A stretch of 64,000 bases of DNA from Varanus komodoensis (GCF_004798865.1 NW_025336259.1:620001-684000), one strand, 5' to 3'; counted from the stretch's first letter, positions 29,283 to 41,676 are shown. Numbers and translations are program-made. The notes: generated from the letters alone by a model not told the origin.

Positions 29283-29931
29283 CTATCTTCCTGGCAAATA
29301 GATGGGGAAGAAATGGAGGTAGTGACAGATTTTATTTTCCAGGGGTCCAAGATCACCGCAGACAGGGACTGCAGCCAAGAAATTAAAAGACGCTTGCTCC
29401 TGGGGAGGAAAGCTATGGCAAATCTAGACAGCATACTAAAAAGCAGAGACCTCACCCTGCCAACAAAAGTGCGTATAGGCCAGGCTATGGTTTTCCCAGA
29501 TGCAATGTATGGCTGTGAAAGCGGGACCATAAGGAAGGCTGAGCGCCAAAGGATTGAGGCCATTGAATTCTGGTGCTGGAGGAGACTCCTGCGAGTCCCT
29601 TGGACCACAAGGCGATCAAAGCGGTCAGTCCTAGAGGAGATCAGCCCTGACTGCTCTTTAGAAGGCCAGATCCTGAAGATGACACTCAAATACTTTGGCC
29701 ACCTCATGAGAAGGAAGGACTCCCTGGAGAAGAGCCTGGTGCTGGGAAGGATTGAGGGCAAAAGAAGGAGGGGATGGCAGAGGATGAGGGGGCTGGATGG
29801 GGTCACTGGAGCAGTTGGTGTGAGCTTGGGTGGACTCTGGGGATGGTGGACAGGAAGGCCTGGAGGAATGTTGTCCATGGGGTTGCGATGGGTCGGACAT
29901 GACTTCGCAACTAACAACAACAACAACAAGC
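29283..29931 (+). mobile_element. BovB (RTE clade) LINE 3' end
   Basis: The plus frame encodes the BovB ORF2 C-terminus: MEVVTDFIFQGSKITADRDC, EIKRRLLLGRKAMANLDSIL, KSRDLTLPTKVRI, AMYGCES, EFWCWRRLLRVPW, LKYFGHLMRRKDSLEKSLVL. It ends GGGTCGGACATGACTTCGCA and a CAA repeat tail, as BovB does. 5'-truncated, inserted into a CR1, with candidate 6-bp target duplication CTATCT at 29283-29288 and 29932-29937. The frame is largely open, so the copy is fairly young. Confidence 0.93.
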
Positions 29932-30105
29932 CTATCTCTCCTCAGTCTACTCATGTGCAAGCTAAACATGCCCAGTTCCTTAAAAACTCTCCTCATTGGA
30001 CTTTGTTTCTGGTCCCATCATCCTCTTGTCTGCATCTTGCTTAAACTGTGGTGCCCAGAACCGGACACAGGACTCCAGGTGAGGCCTCACCAGTGCTGAG
30101 TAAAG
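29932..30105 (-). mobile_element. CR1-type LINE, upstream part
   Basis: Second part of the interrupted CR1: GCTAAACATGCCCAGTTCCT, GGTGCCCAGAACCGGACACA, GGACTCCAGGTGAGGCCTCA, all standard in reverse CR1. Confidence 0.85.
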
Positions 30106-31679
30106 GAAAATGGGTACTTTGCATGCCTGTGTTTCTCCAGCAGAAATTAGGGATCGAATTAGGCCCCAAATGCAACACATTTAGAGAAAAGAGGGGAAAA
30201 AACAGGCTTCTGGTCCTTATGGCTACAAAAGTGTGTAGCAGTGCCCGGAAGGGAACTACCTGAATCAGGTTTCTGGAAATAAGGTTGTCTTGCACCTCTC
30301 CACAAGCATTAGGAAGATGCTACTTAAGAACATATATTGATTTGCATAATTGAGAGGGATCACAGAATTCATCTTTACCTGATGCAATTATGGATTCTAA
30401 GCATCCTTCAGTTCTGTTACACTAATGAGCTCAAGATGATCCTTGACGGTCTCTTACAAACAGACTAGATACGATTTACATCACTTTGCAAACATGTTAG
30501 GTACTCTAGTTTCCAAAACAAGGCTGAAAAAATGGAGCTGGCAAACCTGGAAGATTGGCTCCTCATCGCCCCATCCCTGACTCCCAAGCCATTTCCGGGG
30601 GGCCTCTGCCAGGTTCAGCACCCACCTCTAGCAGTCACCTCCAAGATCACCCTACACAAGCCTTCCAAAAGCTTCCACGGCTGCTGCGGCTTAAAAGAAC
30701 ATCACGCCATTAAAACTGACCTCAGTCATCCCAGAGGGTGCAAAGAACGATCCGCAGGAGGCCAGTTGTGAGGAAGAGCCCACAATGAAATGCCGAGCAT
30801 TTATTTAATGCGGCCGATTTGTTCCCCAGAGAAGCCCCATCCGTCACACTTTGAGCATCCTCTTCTCCGCCAGCAGTTCCCTGGCACTGCCTGGAATTGC
30901 ATCCCGGGAGCAAGGCCAAGAGCCGGCTTCCAAGCATACCACTCACTGAATGAGTGTCCTAGATGCAAGCTGTTGGATGTACTCCAGGAGGCACTACCAC
31001 CAACACAAGACTGATAAAGGTTCCAGTCCTCAGGACATTTCAGCTTTCTTTTCAACTCGCCTCGAGAAAGGATGGCCTGTCCCTTCCAGATGTGTGTTCG
31101 ACTCATCTGGAAGGCACTGGATGAGGAGACCCAGGCTTGCCTGGAGCTAATTGCGCTGCACCGCTGCACCAGGGGAAGATGCCGTAGGAAAAAGAAACCT
31201 TCTTACATAATTATCACCTTTTGGAGATAACTTAGCACATCCTTAGTCCATCCTTCATGAATGGCCCAATTTAGGAGGCCCAGTTCCAAAGCTTCTGCAT
31301 TCTACACCTTGATCTGTTCTGTATAGCCTGCATTTATCTCTGCCCAAGACCGAGGAGGTCCTGCTGAGCCTTTGCAGAAAGCAGCCTTTCGTCCCTACTG
31401 TTTGCACATGTTTTTCCACACTGAAAGGATGTGTCACACTTTTAAAAAATTAACCCTCATGGACTGTGCACAAGTCTTCATGCATGGCCCACATGAGAGT
31501 CGCTCTGGAGGGGGGGCTAGGGCCCCCTTCCCACATCAGGGCCCCCCCAGATGTGCTGGGCTGCAGTTACCCTCTTCCCCAGCCAGCAGGGCTGTAAGAG
31601 AAGCACAATCAAGGTGGGAGACAGGCAAGCTGCGTGAGCTCAGAGCCGCTCCCCCGTCCCTGGAGAGCTGAGCCCCTCC

Positions 31680-31800
31680 TGACTAGTGATTATCTAGCTG
31701 CCTTAATATTTCTCACCTTGCATTAATTACCTCGGCTCAGCACTTTTCCAGCCCTAGCAAATCAGCTGCAGATCACTTCAAAGTAATTAAGCATCTAAGG
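31680..31800. other. A/T-rich block, candidate conserved non-coding element
   Basis: A short unique-looking block with TAATTA-type homeodomain cores (GCATTAATTACC, AAGTAATTAAGC) between GC-richer neighbours. This composition is common in vertebrate enhancers, but conservation cannot be judged here. Confidence 0.25.
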
Positions 31801-31807
31801 CCCCTAT

Positions 31808-31827
31808 GAGAGAGAGAGAGAGAGAGC
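31808..31827. repeat. (GA)n microsatellite
   Basis: Ten GA units next to a short CG run. Confidence 0.9.
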
Positions 31828-32179
31828 GCGCGAACACGGATGCTTGTTCGTTCTGGAGAAATGGATGGCAGAGGGCTCTTCTGGGAGAACCCTTCAAAGC
31901 ATAAGCAAAGAGCAGGGGATGAGCTAAAGGATGCAGAGACCAAAGCCACCATAACCTTCTGCAGCCTATGGCGGCCAGGCTCATGCGCCCCCATCAGGCA
32001 GCAGAACCAGAGGAACGGCAAAGCGCAGAACCCAACCAGGAGGGCCGCTTCCTTGAGCCCTGCTGGTCATTCCCCCCGCCCAGTCACTGGCGGGATGTCC
32101 CCTCCGCTGGGCAACCTGGGGTGTGTGTGAGCAATGAAATCCAGGAGGCTGCCGTCTCTGGCGCAGAGTGCAAGCAGGG

Positions 32180-32545
32180 CCTGGTGACCCGAAGGAGCGT
32201 CTCCTTCCATCTGTGCCTGCCTGCCTGCCTCTTAAGATCTGGGGCAGAGGCCCTTCTCTGGGAGCCCTCCCTGAAGGAGATCAGGAGGGTGGCTACCCGG
32301 AGCAGGGCCTTCTCGGTGGTGGCGCCCTGACTGTGGAATTCGCTCCCCAGAGAGGCTCGCTTCTTTTTGGTGCCAGACTAAAACCTTTTTATTCTACCAA
32401 TGTTTTAAAATTTGATTGTTTTAATTGGGGTTTTATTGCTGGTTGAAAATTTCATTAGGAGGCTGTGTTTTATCTTGTCTTATTGTTAAACCACCCCAAG
32501 ACCCTGGTAATGGATAGTCTAGAAGAGTTTTAAATAAATAAATCA
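32180..32545 (+). mobile_element. L2-like LINE 3' end
   Basis: GGAGATCAGGAGGGTGGCTA, CTTCTCGGTGGTGGCGCCCT, GACTGTGGAATTCGCTCCCC, CCTTTTTATTCTACCAATG, ending AGAGTTTTAAATAAATAAAT. Same family as 24480-24865. Confidence 0.8.
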
Positions 32546-35500
32546 AAAAGATAACCCAGGTGGGAAGGGGAAGGGGGGCCCACGGGGGAGGACACATGGG
32601 GCTCCAGTGCACGCTTGCCTCAAGCGCCGGGGAAGCTTTGGGCCAGCCGTGCCCGACGACGCCGCTTGCCTGCCTTTTTGTCCGCAGTAGACAATATCTT
32701 GCTTTCGTGCAAGGTGGGGTCCCCATTCCTCCAACATCTCCGTTTGAGAACGGAGCTTGGGGAGCGCTGGGAATTTTGAAAGGCCTCCAGGGCAAGAGCT
32801 GGAGGCAATGCGAGGAGGACTGGAGAAGGCTTCGCCCTGCAGGATGCTGAGCTGGAGGTTAAACTCTCCCGAAACCTGCCTGGACCCACCCGGCTTCACT
32901 GCTGCATTTGGCAGCCGGCCCTGGGCCGAACGGAGGCTTCACGCAGCCTTCCTGCACCCCAAACAGCCCTTGCACGTCGCTTAGAGGATCACGGCTTCCT
33001 GCAGTCTTGCGTGCTGGCACAAGGGCACTTTGGCCACGCTTGCGCCAGGAAGCTGCAAACCGAAGCTATTTCTGGTCACGCAGAAGGTGATGGGGAAGCT
33101 TCATCCAGGCGGGCCAGGCAGCTGCCAAAGAAGGGGAAACAAGCGGAAAGAAGAAAGGAGAGATGGGGAACACTTGGGCAAAGCAGCACAATCCCAGGGG
33201 AGCAGTTACCCTGAAATCAACGCCTGGAATTTCCCTGCAGAATCAAGCACTGGGAAAAGAACCCCCCCAGACCCCAAAAACCCTTGCCAGGGGACCCTCC
33301 CTCTAAAGGGAGAGACTCGGTGCCGCACGGATGTCCTTAATTAGACCACATCCAACTCCGTGTTTCTTAGGCAGTTGTCAGGATAAAAACCCAGCAAGTC
33401 TACAGGGAAGCAAAGAAAAGCCCACGGCTTCCTGCCAGCTCTACTGCGAGCTCCTTAATTCCTTCCCCAGAGGAGCTGGCTGGTTTATTGGGAGGGATAC
33501 ACGGCAGAAAGAGACAGGCACAAACGGGGGTGGGGGGCAGGTTGCTCAGAAAAGAGGCTCCATGCACATTTTGGGGACCACACGGTGCCTGGCGCTGTAC
33601 CAACATGCAAGACAAGATGCCTGCATTTGCTGCGTACCTATACGGGCAGGCAGGTAGGTTCCCCGTTTCTCAGTAACCCCTTCTGGGCTGCAGTCCTGCT
33701 GGCAGCTGGATCTGAACTTGAAGGGCCGGGATTTATCCTGCGAGTGCCCAACAGAGCCCACTCCATCCCAGCGGTGCCTTGGACGCTCCATTCCTCCCTC
33801 CAGGGGGAAATGCAAATGGTGCCTTTGTTGGCATGGCACATAGCGGCCTTCCTTCATTGTTCCCGGGAATTCTCCCAGAAGAAAGCGTCTTTGTCTGCAG
33901 AGCCAGGGCCCCCCAAGGCCCAGTCGCAGAGGCCAACGCCAGCAGCAGCAAGGGGCACGCCAGCCAGGGTGCGGCTGGCAGAGAAGCAGGGGGAGAGCCA
34001 AGGAGGCGAGCGAGCCAGCAAGCTTCTTCCTCGGCTAGAGACTGGTTTTCTGGAGCCCGAACGAAGCAAGCGGAAGATTTCTGAATTGCAACGACTGCAG
34101 GAATGTTCAAAGGGGACTGCAGCTGCACAGGAAGGGTTAAGTCTCCCCATGCCATTTGGGGCAGCTCCTTCCACCATAAACTTTTCTTTGGCGATGGGGT
34201 GGGAGCAATCCTCCCGCCCGCCCAGCCCCAGAAAGAGAAAGGAGCCGGGGAAACTGGAGAAGTATGCGCAATGCACGAGATGCTAAACTAGGTCAGGGGG
34301 CCAAATATGGAACCATTTCTTTTATCTGAGGTGGTCTGAAGGACAAATTCACTGGCTGGCTTTGCCTCCTATGGGATGTACATAAATCCTAGCCATTCTT
34401 TCCAAATTTGCATTTTACAGGGATAAATTAGCATAGGCACATTTCCTGCAGGGATATTCCTGTGGGCCTGGCCCAACATCTTTTCACTACCTCGCAATTC
34501 GCCAAGGCCCACTGCTTGTGGGATCAACGCAACTTGCTCTGTGCTAGATGCTGTACAAAATTTAGGAAGGCCACTTTCCTCCCGCAGAGAGAGCAAGCGT
34601 TAATCTTCATGGAAGGCCAAACGGCAGCAGTTGTGAATGTTCACAGGCGAAGTGAAGCTGTTCTGGTCAGGCCTCTGTCAATTCCATGCTAGCCCAGGGT
34701 GGGCATACCTGGGAAACTCCCTCGCACCCCTTTTAAGTCCAACACCAAGTTTCTAGTCCTCATATTTCCAAGTTATAATGCACGGCAACATCTCAGAAGC
34801 CAAAGGAGAGAGAGAATGGGGTTTCATAAGGGATGGTGTCAGCTGTGGAACTGAGGCGCCGCTTGGGGTTTTGTCTTAGGCGCTCTGGGAACACTTGCAG
34901 GGGGAGCTGGGTAGGCAGGAGAGCCTGCTTTGCCCCCTGTGCCCCTCCCTCCTGAGACTCCTGCCCCTGAGGTTGTACAGTCCCCCCCCCCCCCGCCAGG
35001 TCTGCAGCCCGGCTGGAAGGAAAACCTGGGGGCGTGGGTTGGCAGGCAGGACAGCAGTGGGGTTACAGTGCTGGCAGGAAGTGCTCTCGGCTCCTAAGTG
35101 TGGCGGGGCTTGGGCCCGGCCCGTGCCGGGAAGAGCGTTTGCGAGGGGAGAGCGGGCGAACCCCTTTCCTCCTGCACGCCAGCCCTCTCCCGCAAGCCCC
35201 CCGTCACCCCAACTCTGGTGGCCTGCGAGGTGAGGGTCCTGCAGTGGCTGGAGAGCAGCTCGGCACGGCAGAGCCAGGCAGGCAGCCTCATCAGGCCCGC
35301 CCCGCAGGGAAAGTGGGTCAGCGAGCCCCACGGGGCCCAGCAGCTGCCAAGCCACAAAAATGCACAGCTCCAACTGCAGACCCATGGAAGCGCTGAGCTC
35401 ATGTGCTCTGCTCTGGGGGGCCAACAGCGCCCCTGGGGGGGAGCCCTTTTAACTGGAAAGGCAGCAATGGGGGAAGGTTACCCCCCAGCAGGGCCAGGAG

Positions 35501-35804
35501 CACCCCGCAGGGGCTGGCTTGACCCCCAAATGGGGGAGAAGGCAGGGCCGTGGCTCAGGACCTGGCTAAGCAGAATTCACAGGTTGTTGCCAGGGGATCT
35601 TCCAGATTTGGCCCGTGGGAGCAGAACACGTGCGATGAATTCTTGGAAGTTAATGTGTCTGGCAGGACGGGACGTGTTCAGCCCCGGGAGCGTGAAGGGC
35701 CACAGCTCCGGTTGGGGCCCTGCTCAGCACCGACTCCGTGAGAGCAGGAACGGCTGTCCCAGGAGACGGCAGCTCCCACAACCCCCCACCAGCATGGGCC
35801 ACTG

Positions 35805-36005
35805 ACACGGAGAGCCAGCTGGGACGGGGGCTAAGAGCACCCGATGGGGACTCGAGTCCCTGCTCAGCCATGGAGCCCACTGGATGGCTTTGGACCAGTC
35901 ACGGACTCTCAGTTCAGCCTACCTCACAAGGTTGTTGTTGGGTGGGTAAGACTGAGAGAAGAATGATGTAAGCCGCCTTGACTTCTTTAAAAAAAGAAAA
36001 AGAGA
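35805..36005 (+). mobile_element. tRNA-derived SINE copy
   Basis: GAGAGCCAGCTGGGACGGGG, ACTCGAGTCCCTGCTCAGCC (B box), GAGCCCACTGGATGGCTTTG, CCTACCTCACAAGGTTGTTG, GAATGATGTAAGCCGCCTTG and an A-rich tail. Nearly full length. Confidence 0.85.
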
Positions 36006-36609
36006 TAATCTAATACATCAGTAAAGGCATGATGGGTGTTATGAGCCAGGTTGCTTGCTTTGCCCAATCTGAAGTCCTCCAGATGGACATGGTGGAGGGC
36101 ACCAAATTGCGGGGGCAGAGGGGGGTCCAGAGGGAAGGAAGGAGTGAATACGTTGAGGAATAATCGAAGCCAACGAGTATATGGGGGGGGGGGGGAGGCG
36201 TCACTAGTTCTTCTGCTCAAACAAACAAACAAACATTTGGTCTGTCTCCAACTGTCCATCAGGGAAACCTTTGTTTTTAGAGGGCTGATATTATTATTAT
36301 TTGCAAAGGCAGCAGGATACGTTCAAAGCGGCACCGAGAGCGTTGCACCGCGAGCCACAAGGACTCGGCCGCCACAGCCCGAGGCACGTCTGTTTCTTTG
36401 CTGCATGTTTACAGCCGGCTGCAGTTGGGTTGCTTCTGAGGCTGCACGAAATGAGCAAACAGCGAGGGCGACGATTTCCACTAACTGAAAGAGAGACACA
36501 CTTCTTTTATTATACTGTGCTAAGGAACTGGAGATCTGCGGGAACAAGTCGCCACACAACAGACACCAGACAGATCTCCAGTCTCCTAGAGATGCAACCC
36601 TGCAGGACC

Positions 36610-36690
36610 ACCCATCATCGTGGCCTTTGGCCATGCTTGGCGGGGATGATGAGAGCTGTAGTCCAGGCTGGGAGCTGCCTGCTTGGAACA
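36610..36690. repeat. Palindromic MITE-like repeat fragment
   Basis: CCATGCTTGGCGGGGATGAT followed by GAGAGCTGTAGTCCAG, one arm of the palindromic family. Confidence 0.45.
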
Positions 36691-36984
36691 GTCCTAGTCA
36701 ACAGAGGCAGTTGACAGATCCACTCAGATGCCCCACAGACCCCAACCACTTGGGCTTCTAGGCCAGCAAACGACGGTTTCCAAGCAGCCAGTGAGGCAAA
36801 ACCATGGTTTGGAGTGGCTTTGTAAATGCTGCTTCACTGCTGCACTTATCGACCACGGTTTCTGGTGCTCATTCACCTCCAGGTGACCTTGCCCCGCAGA
36901 AACCTCAGTGCTGAGCAGGCAGGAAATGAAAGGGGAGCTAACCAACAGCTGCCTGTTCTCATCCATCCATTCGTTTTATATGCT

Positions 36985-37155
36985 TCTTCCCCTAGCACGG
37001 AACCCAAGCTGGTCTCCGTTTGATCCTCACAACGACCCTGCAAGATAGGCTAGGCTGGGAGTCCATGACTGGCCCAAAGCCACGCAGTGAACCCCAAGGC
37101 CGACTAGGGATCCGATGCAGATCTCCCGAGTCTCTCCACTACGCTCCACTGGCCC
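36985..37155 (-). mobile_element. tRNA-derived SINE copy
   Basis: Reverse orientation: TTTGATCCTCACAACGACCC, AAGATAGGCTAGGCTGGGAG, TGACTGGCCCAAAGCCACGC, then a degraded head. Diverged. Confidence 0.7.
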
Positions 37156-37599
37156 TCATGTTTGGAAGCTCAGATCTGGGCTTGGGTTCTCAATTACGGC
37201 TAGCAAAAACCGCGGTTTGGGCTCATGTCTGCACTGAGCCCGCAGCGCAGGTTTGGATGACCAGGATTACCCAGGGATGCGCACCTTTACTGAGCCAGCC
37301 CTGCGTGCCACAAGGCTGAGGCAGACGAAGGATGACGTTAGTTCACGGCCATCGGAAACTGCCCCGGGCAAGCTCACGCTGCAGGAATTCAACTGGAGGA
37401 GATTTTAACCGCTTGGGGCATGTGCTGGGTGTCAGTCTTAGCAGTTGCCCCTTTTTAAAGGCCGGCCTGACTAATGAAGGAGGGGATTAGTTTTCCTAGC
37501 CGAGGCGAAACAGTTCTCCATCGGCTTACCTCCAGTTGCTGGGAAAGGTACAGTAGGAAGGCCGGCAAAAGGAAGTGGGGCTCAGCTCAGAGGTCTGAT

Positions 37600-37870
37600 C
37601 CTGCTCAGAGTAAAACTCTGGAATTTGCTGCCACGAGAAGTGGAGAGGGACATGCATCTGGATGGGTTTTAAAGGGAACTGGACAGATTCATGAGGGAGG
37701 AGGCGATCTGTGCTCACTTGCTGGCCCGGTGCTACCTCCTTTACCAGAGGTGGCGTGTCTGCACAGACCAGCTGCTGGGGAACATGGATCAAAGGAGGTC
37801 TTGCACCCCTCCTTCTTAAGCAATCCGATGGGCAGTTGGTTGGCCAGGGTGTGTACGGAGCCTACACACC
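37600..37870 (+). mobile_element. LINE 3' region (CR1/L3-like)
   Basis: CTCTGGAATTTGCTGCCACG, TTTTAAAGGGAACTGGACAG, ATTCATGAGGGAGGAGGCGA, CCTTTACCAGAGGTGGCGTG. Same family as 16560-17090 and 50350-50885. Confidence 0.7.
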
Positions 37871-38004
37871 TCCGTCAGCCTAAATGACCATCAAGAAGCA
37901 TCCGCTTTGGCAGTTTGATGAAGAGTTAAGTGATGTAACTCAGCCTTTCCCAGTCGCAGCCACGCTTCCTCATGCTAGCATGGTCAAACATCAGGAGAGT
38001 TGGG

Positions 38005-38170
38005 ACTCAGAAACACAGAAGAGAGAAATAGAGTGAGAAGGGGCCTCCCGGGCCATCTAGTCTGACCCCCGACTCCAGCCGGCTCCGCTCGTAACACGCC
38101 TACCATATGCATGTCCAGCCTATCCATGAACATCCTCACTGATGGGGCTTCAACCACTTTGGGACTTGTG
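38005..38170 (-). mobile_element. CR1 LINE 3' tip
   Basis: CAGAAACACAGAAGAGAGAA, GGCCATCTAGTCTGACCCCC, CCTACCATATGCATGTCCAG, GATGGGGCTTCAACCAC. Reverse CR1 terminus, same subfamily as 12768-13530 and 49240-49737. Confidence 0.85.
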
Positions 38171-38287
38171 ACCCAAAACATCTGGAGGGAAGGAAGCTGG
38201 TCAAGCAGAGGGGCTCATCCTGGGAGCTTAAAGCCACACCACGCCGAGTCTTTCTAGCCACAGTGGCTAATGGCCACACAGGCTGAA

Positions 38288-38405
38288 GAATTCTGGAAGC
38301 TGTAGTCCAAAACTTCAGGTGGGCATCAGGTTGGAGAGAGCTGCCCGACTCCAGGCTTCCCCAGACATGTCAGGACTGCAACTCCACTTCTCCCCGGCCA
38401 GAGCA
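38288..38405. repeat. Palindromic MITE-like repeat
   Basis: GGAAGCTGTAGTCCAAAACT, GGTGGGCATCAGGTTGGAGA and, opposite, CCCAGACATGTCAGGACTGC and AACTCC give the head-to-head pattern of the family. Confidence 0.5.
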
Positions 38406-39064
38406 GACAATTATCCACAATATTTCAGGAAGGGGGCTTGGAAGGACAGGTAAATCCCAGCCACGAAATCGCTCTGAGCTTTGCTTTTGAGAAGGACAAA
38501 CCACAAAAAGCTGCAATTTAAGTCACCGTGCTTAAAACTTGGCAAAGGTTCCGTCTGCCATGTCACTCCTTCTAAGGAAACAGATGCTTGTCACCAAAAA
38601 GACAAGCCTGGCAATCCAAGTTGGGTTTGCGTGTTTGGGGAAATAGGCGGAGGAGAAGCCTTTTTCCTGAGTCAGATCCCACGCAGGTAGCAGAGGCAGT
38701 GTGCCCTAAGCCTGTGCAAAGCCAGGAGTCCTTTCCTCCAGGAAGGAGCACGGCCACGGCTCTTTGTCACGACTCTGCAAAGGCGTTCAGCAAAACACCC
38801 GGAGACCTTGGTCATTGGCTCTGGCAGGCAGGGTCCAAACTCAGAATCTGACTGACTGCCAGACTTGGTGACATGGTCCTGATGCTGCCTGAGAAGTGCT
38901 GGACGAGACAAGTGAGAGATGCTCAGGTGTGTGCTGGCCAGGGGCCCTCGCTCAGCACCTGTGCAGGGGCTGGGGGGGGGGGTGGCAGCTCTCAGATAAC
39001 CCAACAGCAGCCCAGGGCTCAGACAAACCATGCTGCTTGGGTTGGGAAACACTGGCAGCACAGA

Positions 39065-39425
39065 TGATCCGGGGACCTGGGCATGTTTAGCCTGGAGATA
39101 AGACAACTGAGAATAGCCGTCTTCGAGCGCTTGAAAGGCCGACGCAAAGAGGAAGGCCAGGATCTGGTCCAGCTCATGGCCAAGTGCAGGACTCAAATAA
39201 CAGGCTCAAGGGGCAGGAAGCCAGGTTCTGGTTGGACCTCAGCAGGAACTTCCTGAGTGGTAGAGCAATGGGGCAACGGAAAAATCCATAACCTTGGGAG
39301 GTCTCCTACTCTGGAGGCATGCAAGGTGCAGCGAAAGAGCCATCTGCTGGGGATGCTTGAACTTGGAGTCTTGCAGGGGGTTGGACCCAGCAGCCTTCTC
39401 GGCCCCTTCCAACTCTGAGATTCTG
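39065..39425 (+). mobile_element. CR1 LINE 3' end
   Basis: CTGGGCATGTTTAGCCTGGA, AGGCCAGGATCTGGTCCAGC, TTGGACCCAGCAGCCTTCTC, ending CCAACTCTGAGATTCTGTGG, the CR1 terminal motif. Confidence 0.85.
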
Positions 39426-39524
39426 TGGCAGCTTCAGGCTGTACCGGCAGAGGTAATGAGCGAAATCAAACAGCACATGCAGAGGGGCAAAGAGGCCACC
39501 CTCATGCAAAATACTTAAAGACAG

Positions 39525-39675
39525 TGTATCCCAGTGGCTACAGTACAGACCAGCGTGGCCATGAAGATCACTGGGTAACTCTGGGCCAGTCCTTGCCTCA
39601 CAGCCTCCCCCCGTCACAGGGCTGTTGTGGTGAGAACAAAACGGAGAGGAGGAGAACCTTGTGAGGTGTCTTGGG
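39525..39675 (+). mobile_element. tRNA-derived SINE fragment
   Basis: AAGATCACTGGGTAACTCTG, GGCCAGTCCTTGCCTCACAG, CACAGGGCTGTTGTGGTGAG match the SINE body. Head degraded. Confidence 0.6.
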
Positions 39676-39744
39676 AGGAGGAGGCGGCAGGGTTTCAACA
39701 TGCCCAGGATGAATTAGCTGGTGCCACGGGCCCACCTGGACTCC

Positions 39745-39870
39745 TCGTTCCAGCTCAGACAGCAGGAGCTGCCAAAGCAGCTTTCCCCAGCCCTCCAGGT
39801 GTGCTGGACCACAATTACCATCACCCCCAGCCAGCTTCCCGCTGGGGTTGATGGCAGCTGTAATCAGAGC
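39745..39870. repeat. Palindromic MITE-like repeat
   Basis: CCCCAGCCCTCCAGGTGTGC, TGGACCACAATTACCATCAC, then GTTGATGGCAGCTGTAATC. The central arms are an imperfect inverted repeat. Confidence 0.5.
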
Positions 39871-40734
39871 CAGCACCATCTAACTGGGTCACCGAAAGCT
39901 GCACCAGTCAACCTGGATCTATCCGCGTGCAGGTCACGCGCTCCCCACTGAGCCATTAAGCCTCCCTCTGTGAGCACATTTTCATCCCAGATCTCAGGGG
40001 GGAAACAGCCGGCGTGGGGCTGCCCCATGTTGTGTTTTTAAATAGCTACAGCACCCAGAAGGAGCTCATTATCCCTTCATGGCTACAGCTTACGATCAAT
40101 ATCACTCTCTCCTGAGCAGCTTCAGAAATTTATTTCACCTTAAAAGTGCCTGAAAACCTTCAGCAGAGAAGGCTGGCCATATAACACTTCTTTTTTAAAG
40201 GAAAAATGTTCTGCAGGCTAGTAATTGGAAATGCATTTTGGAGCGATGCTTCAGCTGCTCCCAGTGCAGTCTGTCTGGGTAAGAGCAAAGCACCAGCAAA
40301 CCAGATAATCGCCTCGCACCCAGAAGGCCAGCCTCCAAGGCCACTGTCCCTTAGCTCCCTGCCTCTGAGAAATCCAGGGAATGCGGGTCCCATTCTGTTA
40401 TCATGGCTGAGCATCAGTAGTAGGTTAGCAAGAGCCGCACGCTTCTGCTTACTTACTCAGAGGTAAGTTCCCTTGCGCTCAGTGAGGCTTACTTCTTAGT
40501 AAATGCACTGTAGATTTCATGCTTGACTTGAGCACAAGGTTGTCAACTGACCAGGCAATAAGCCAGCTAAGCTCCTGTGCCTTTAAACAGCCGTTTGACC
40601 TTCAGGAAACCAGAAGTGGCAGTGAACATCTTTGTCTGGGGAACACGTCTGCAAACTCATCCAAAAACGCTGTAGAGGCCCCTAGAATCTCCGCTAACCG
40701 TTTACACATGCCTTGCCAGCATAACCTGGCTTTC

Positions 40735-40865
40735 TCCCAAAGTGGTGCCTTCCAGATGGGATGGCTACAACACCCATCATCCCCCAGCCAGCGTGGCCAG
40801 TGACTGATAGGAACTGTGGCCACATGCAATGCAAGGGCTCCATGTTGGGGAGGGCTGATCTAATG
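40735..40865. repeat. Palindromic MITE-like repeat
   Basis: GGTGCCTTCCAGATGGGATG, CTACAACACCCATCATCCCC, CAGCCAGCGTGGCCAGTGAC, ending with GTTGGGGAGGGCTGATC. Good family match. Confidence 0.6.
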
Positions 40866-41637
40866 GGAGCAAAGAGCGCCTGAAAGTGCCAGATGCAACC
40901 AGTTTCTCAAGTTCCAAGAACTAACCACCTCTTGTTGCAAAATGAGGACGGCTTGTGAGTCAGAAAGAGACAGACAAAGGGAGGGAGGCGAGAGGGAGCC
41001 TTGCCACCTTGGCTGAAGTACCCCAGACAAGATAATTAACCCTAACATGCTGGATGCAAAAGCTTTTAAGAGAATTTTATGTTAAAACTTTTAAGTGAGG
41101 GAAGGACAAGTGCTCTGCTCCTCTTTCCTGCAAGGCCTTGGAAGAAGGAACCACGGCCCGGTGCACCCAAGAGCACAAAGAAGCTGCAGATGGGAAATCG
41201 GGGGCGGGAGGGGGCAGCATCGCTCCCTTAAATCTTGGTCCAGCTCCCAGGGCAGAGAAACTGATCTCACTCCTGGAAAATGCCTCCAGTATTTAATTTT
41301 TCAGTGTGCTCCAGGCCCTGCTTCAGGCACAGAAGAAGGAGGAACTTCGGGCTAGGACTGGAGGCACACCAGTCCTTTAAGGCCCCCCGTCTTTAATCCC
41401 ACTGCCTGCCACACCTTGGCACAGCACCTCGCTTCGCAAATAGTAAAATGTGACCCTTTTTTGTCATAAAATATATTATTTTTTGCTTCTGACATCAGCC
41501 AAGAGAACATCTGTCAGGAGGTGGATTGAAAACAAAACTCATCTTTCAGCTCCGCATTGCAAAAACACCGCTCTGCTTAAGCTGCGATGAAAAGCTGACA
41601 GAAATGTGAGGCTGGTCTTTCCTGGTCCGCTGGCAAC

Positions 41638-41676
41638 TACGTGCGCATCATACGTGCGCATCATACGCGCGCATCA
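41638..41676. repeat. 13-bp tandem repeat, three units
   Basis: TACGTGCGCATCA twice, then TACGCGCGCATCA. CpG-rich, with TGCGCA and TACGTG cores. Confidence 0.95.

Noticed and set aside
29313-30044. 243-codon plus frame as a host gene
   Set aside because: It is the C-terminal part of BovB ORF2, recognisable by YGCES, FWCWRRLLRVPW and FGHLMRR.
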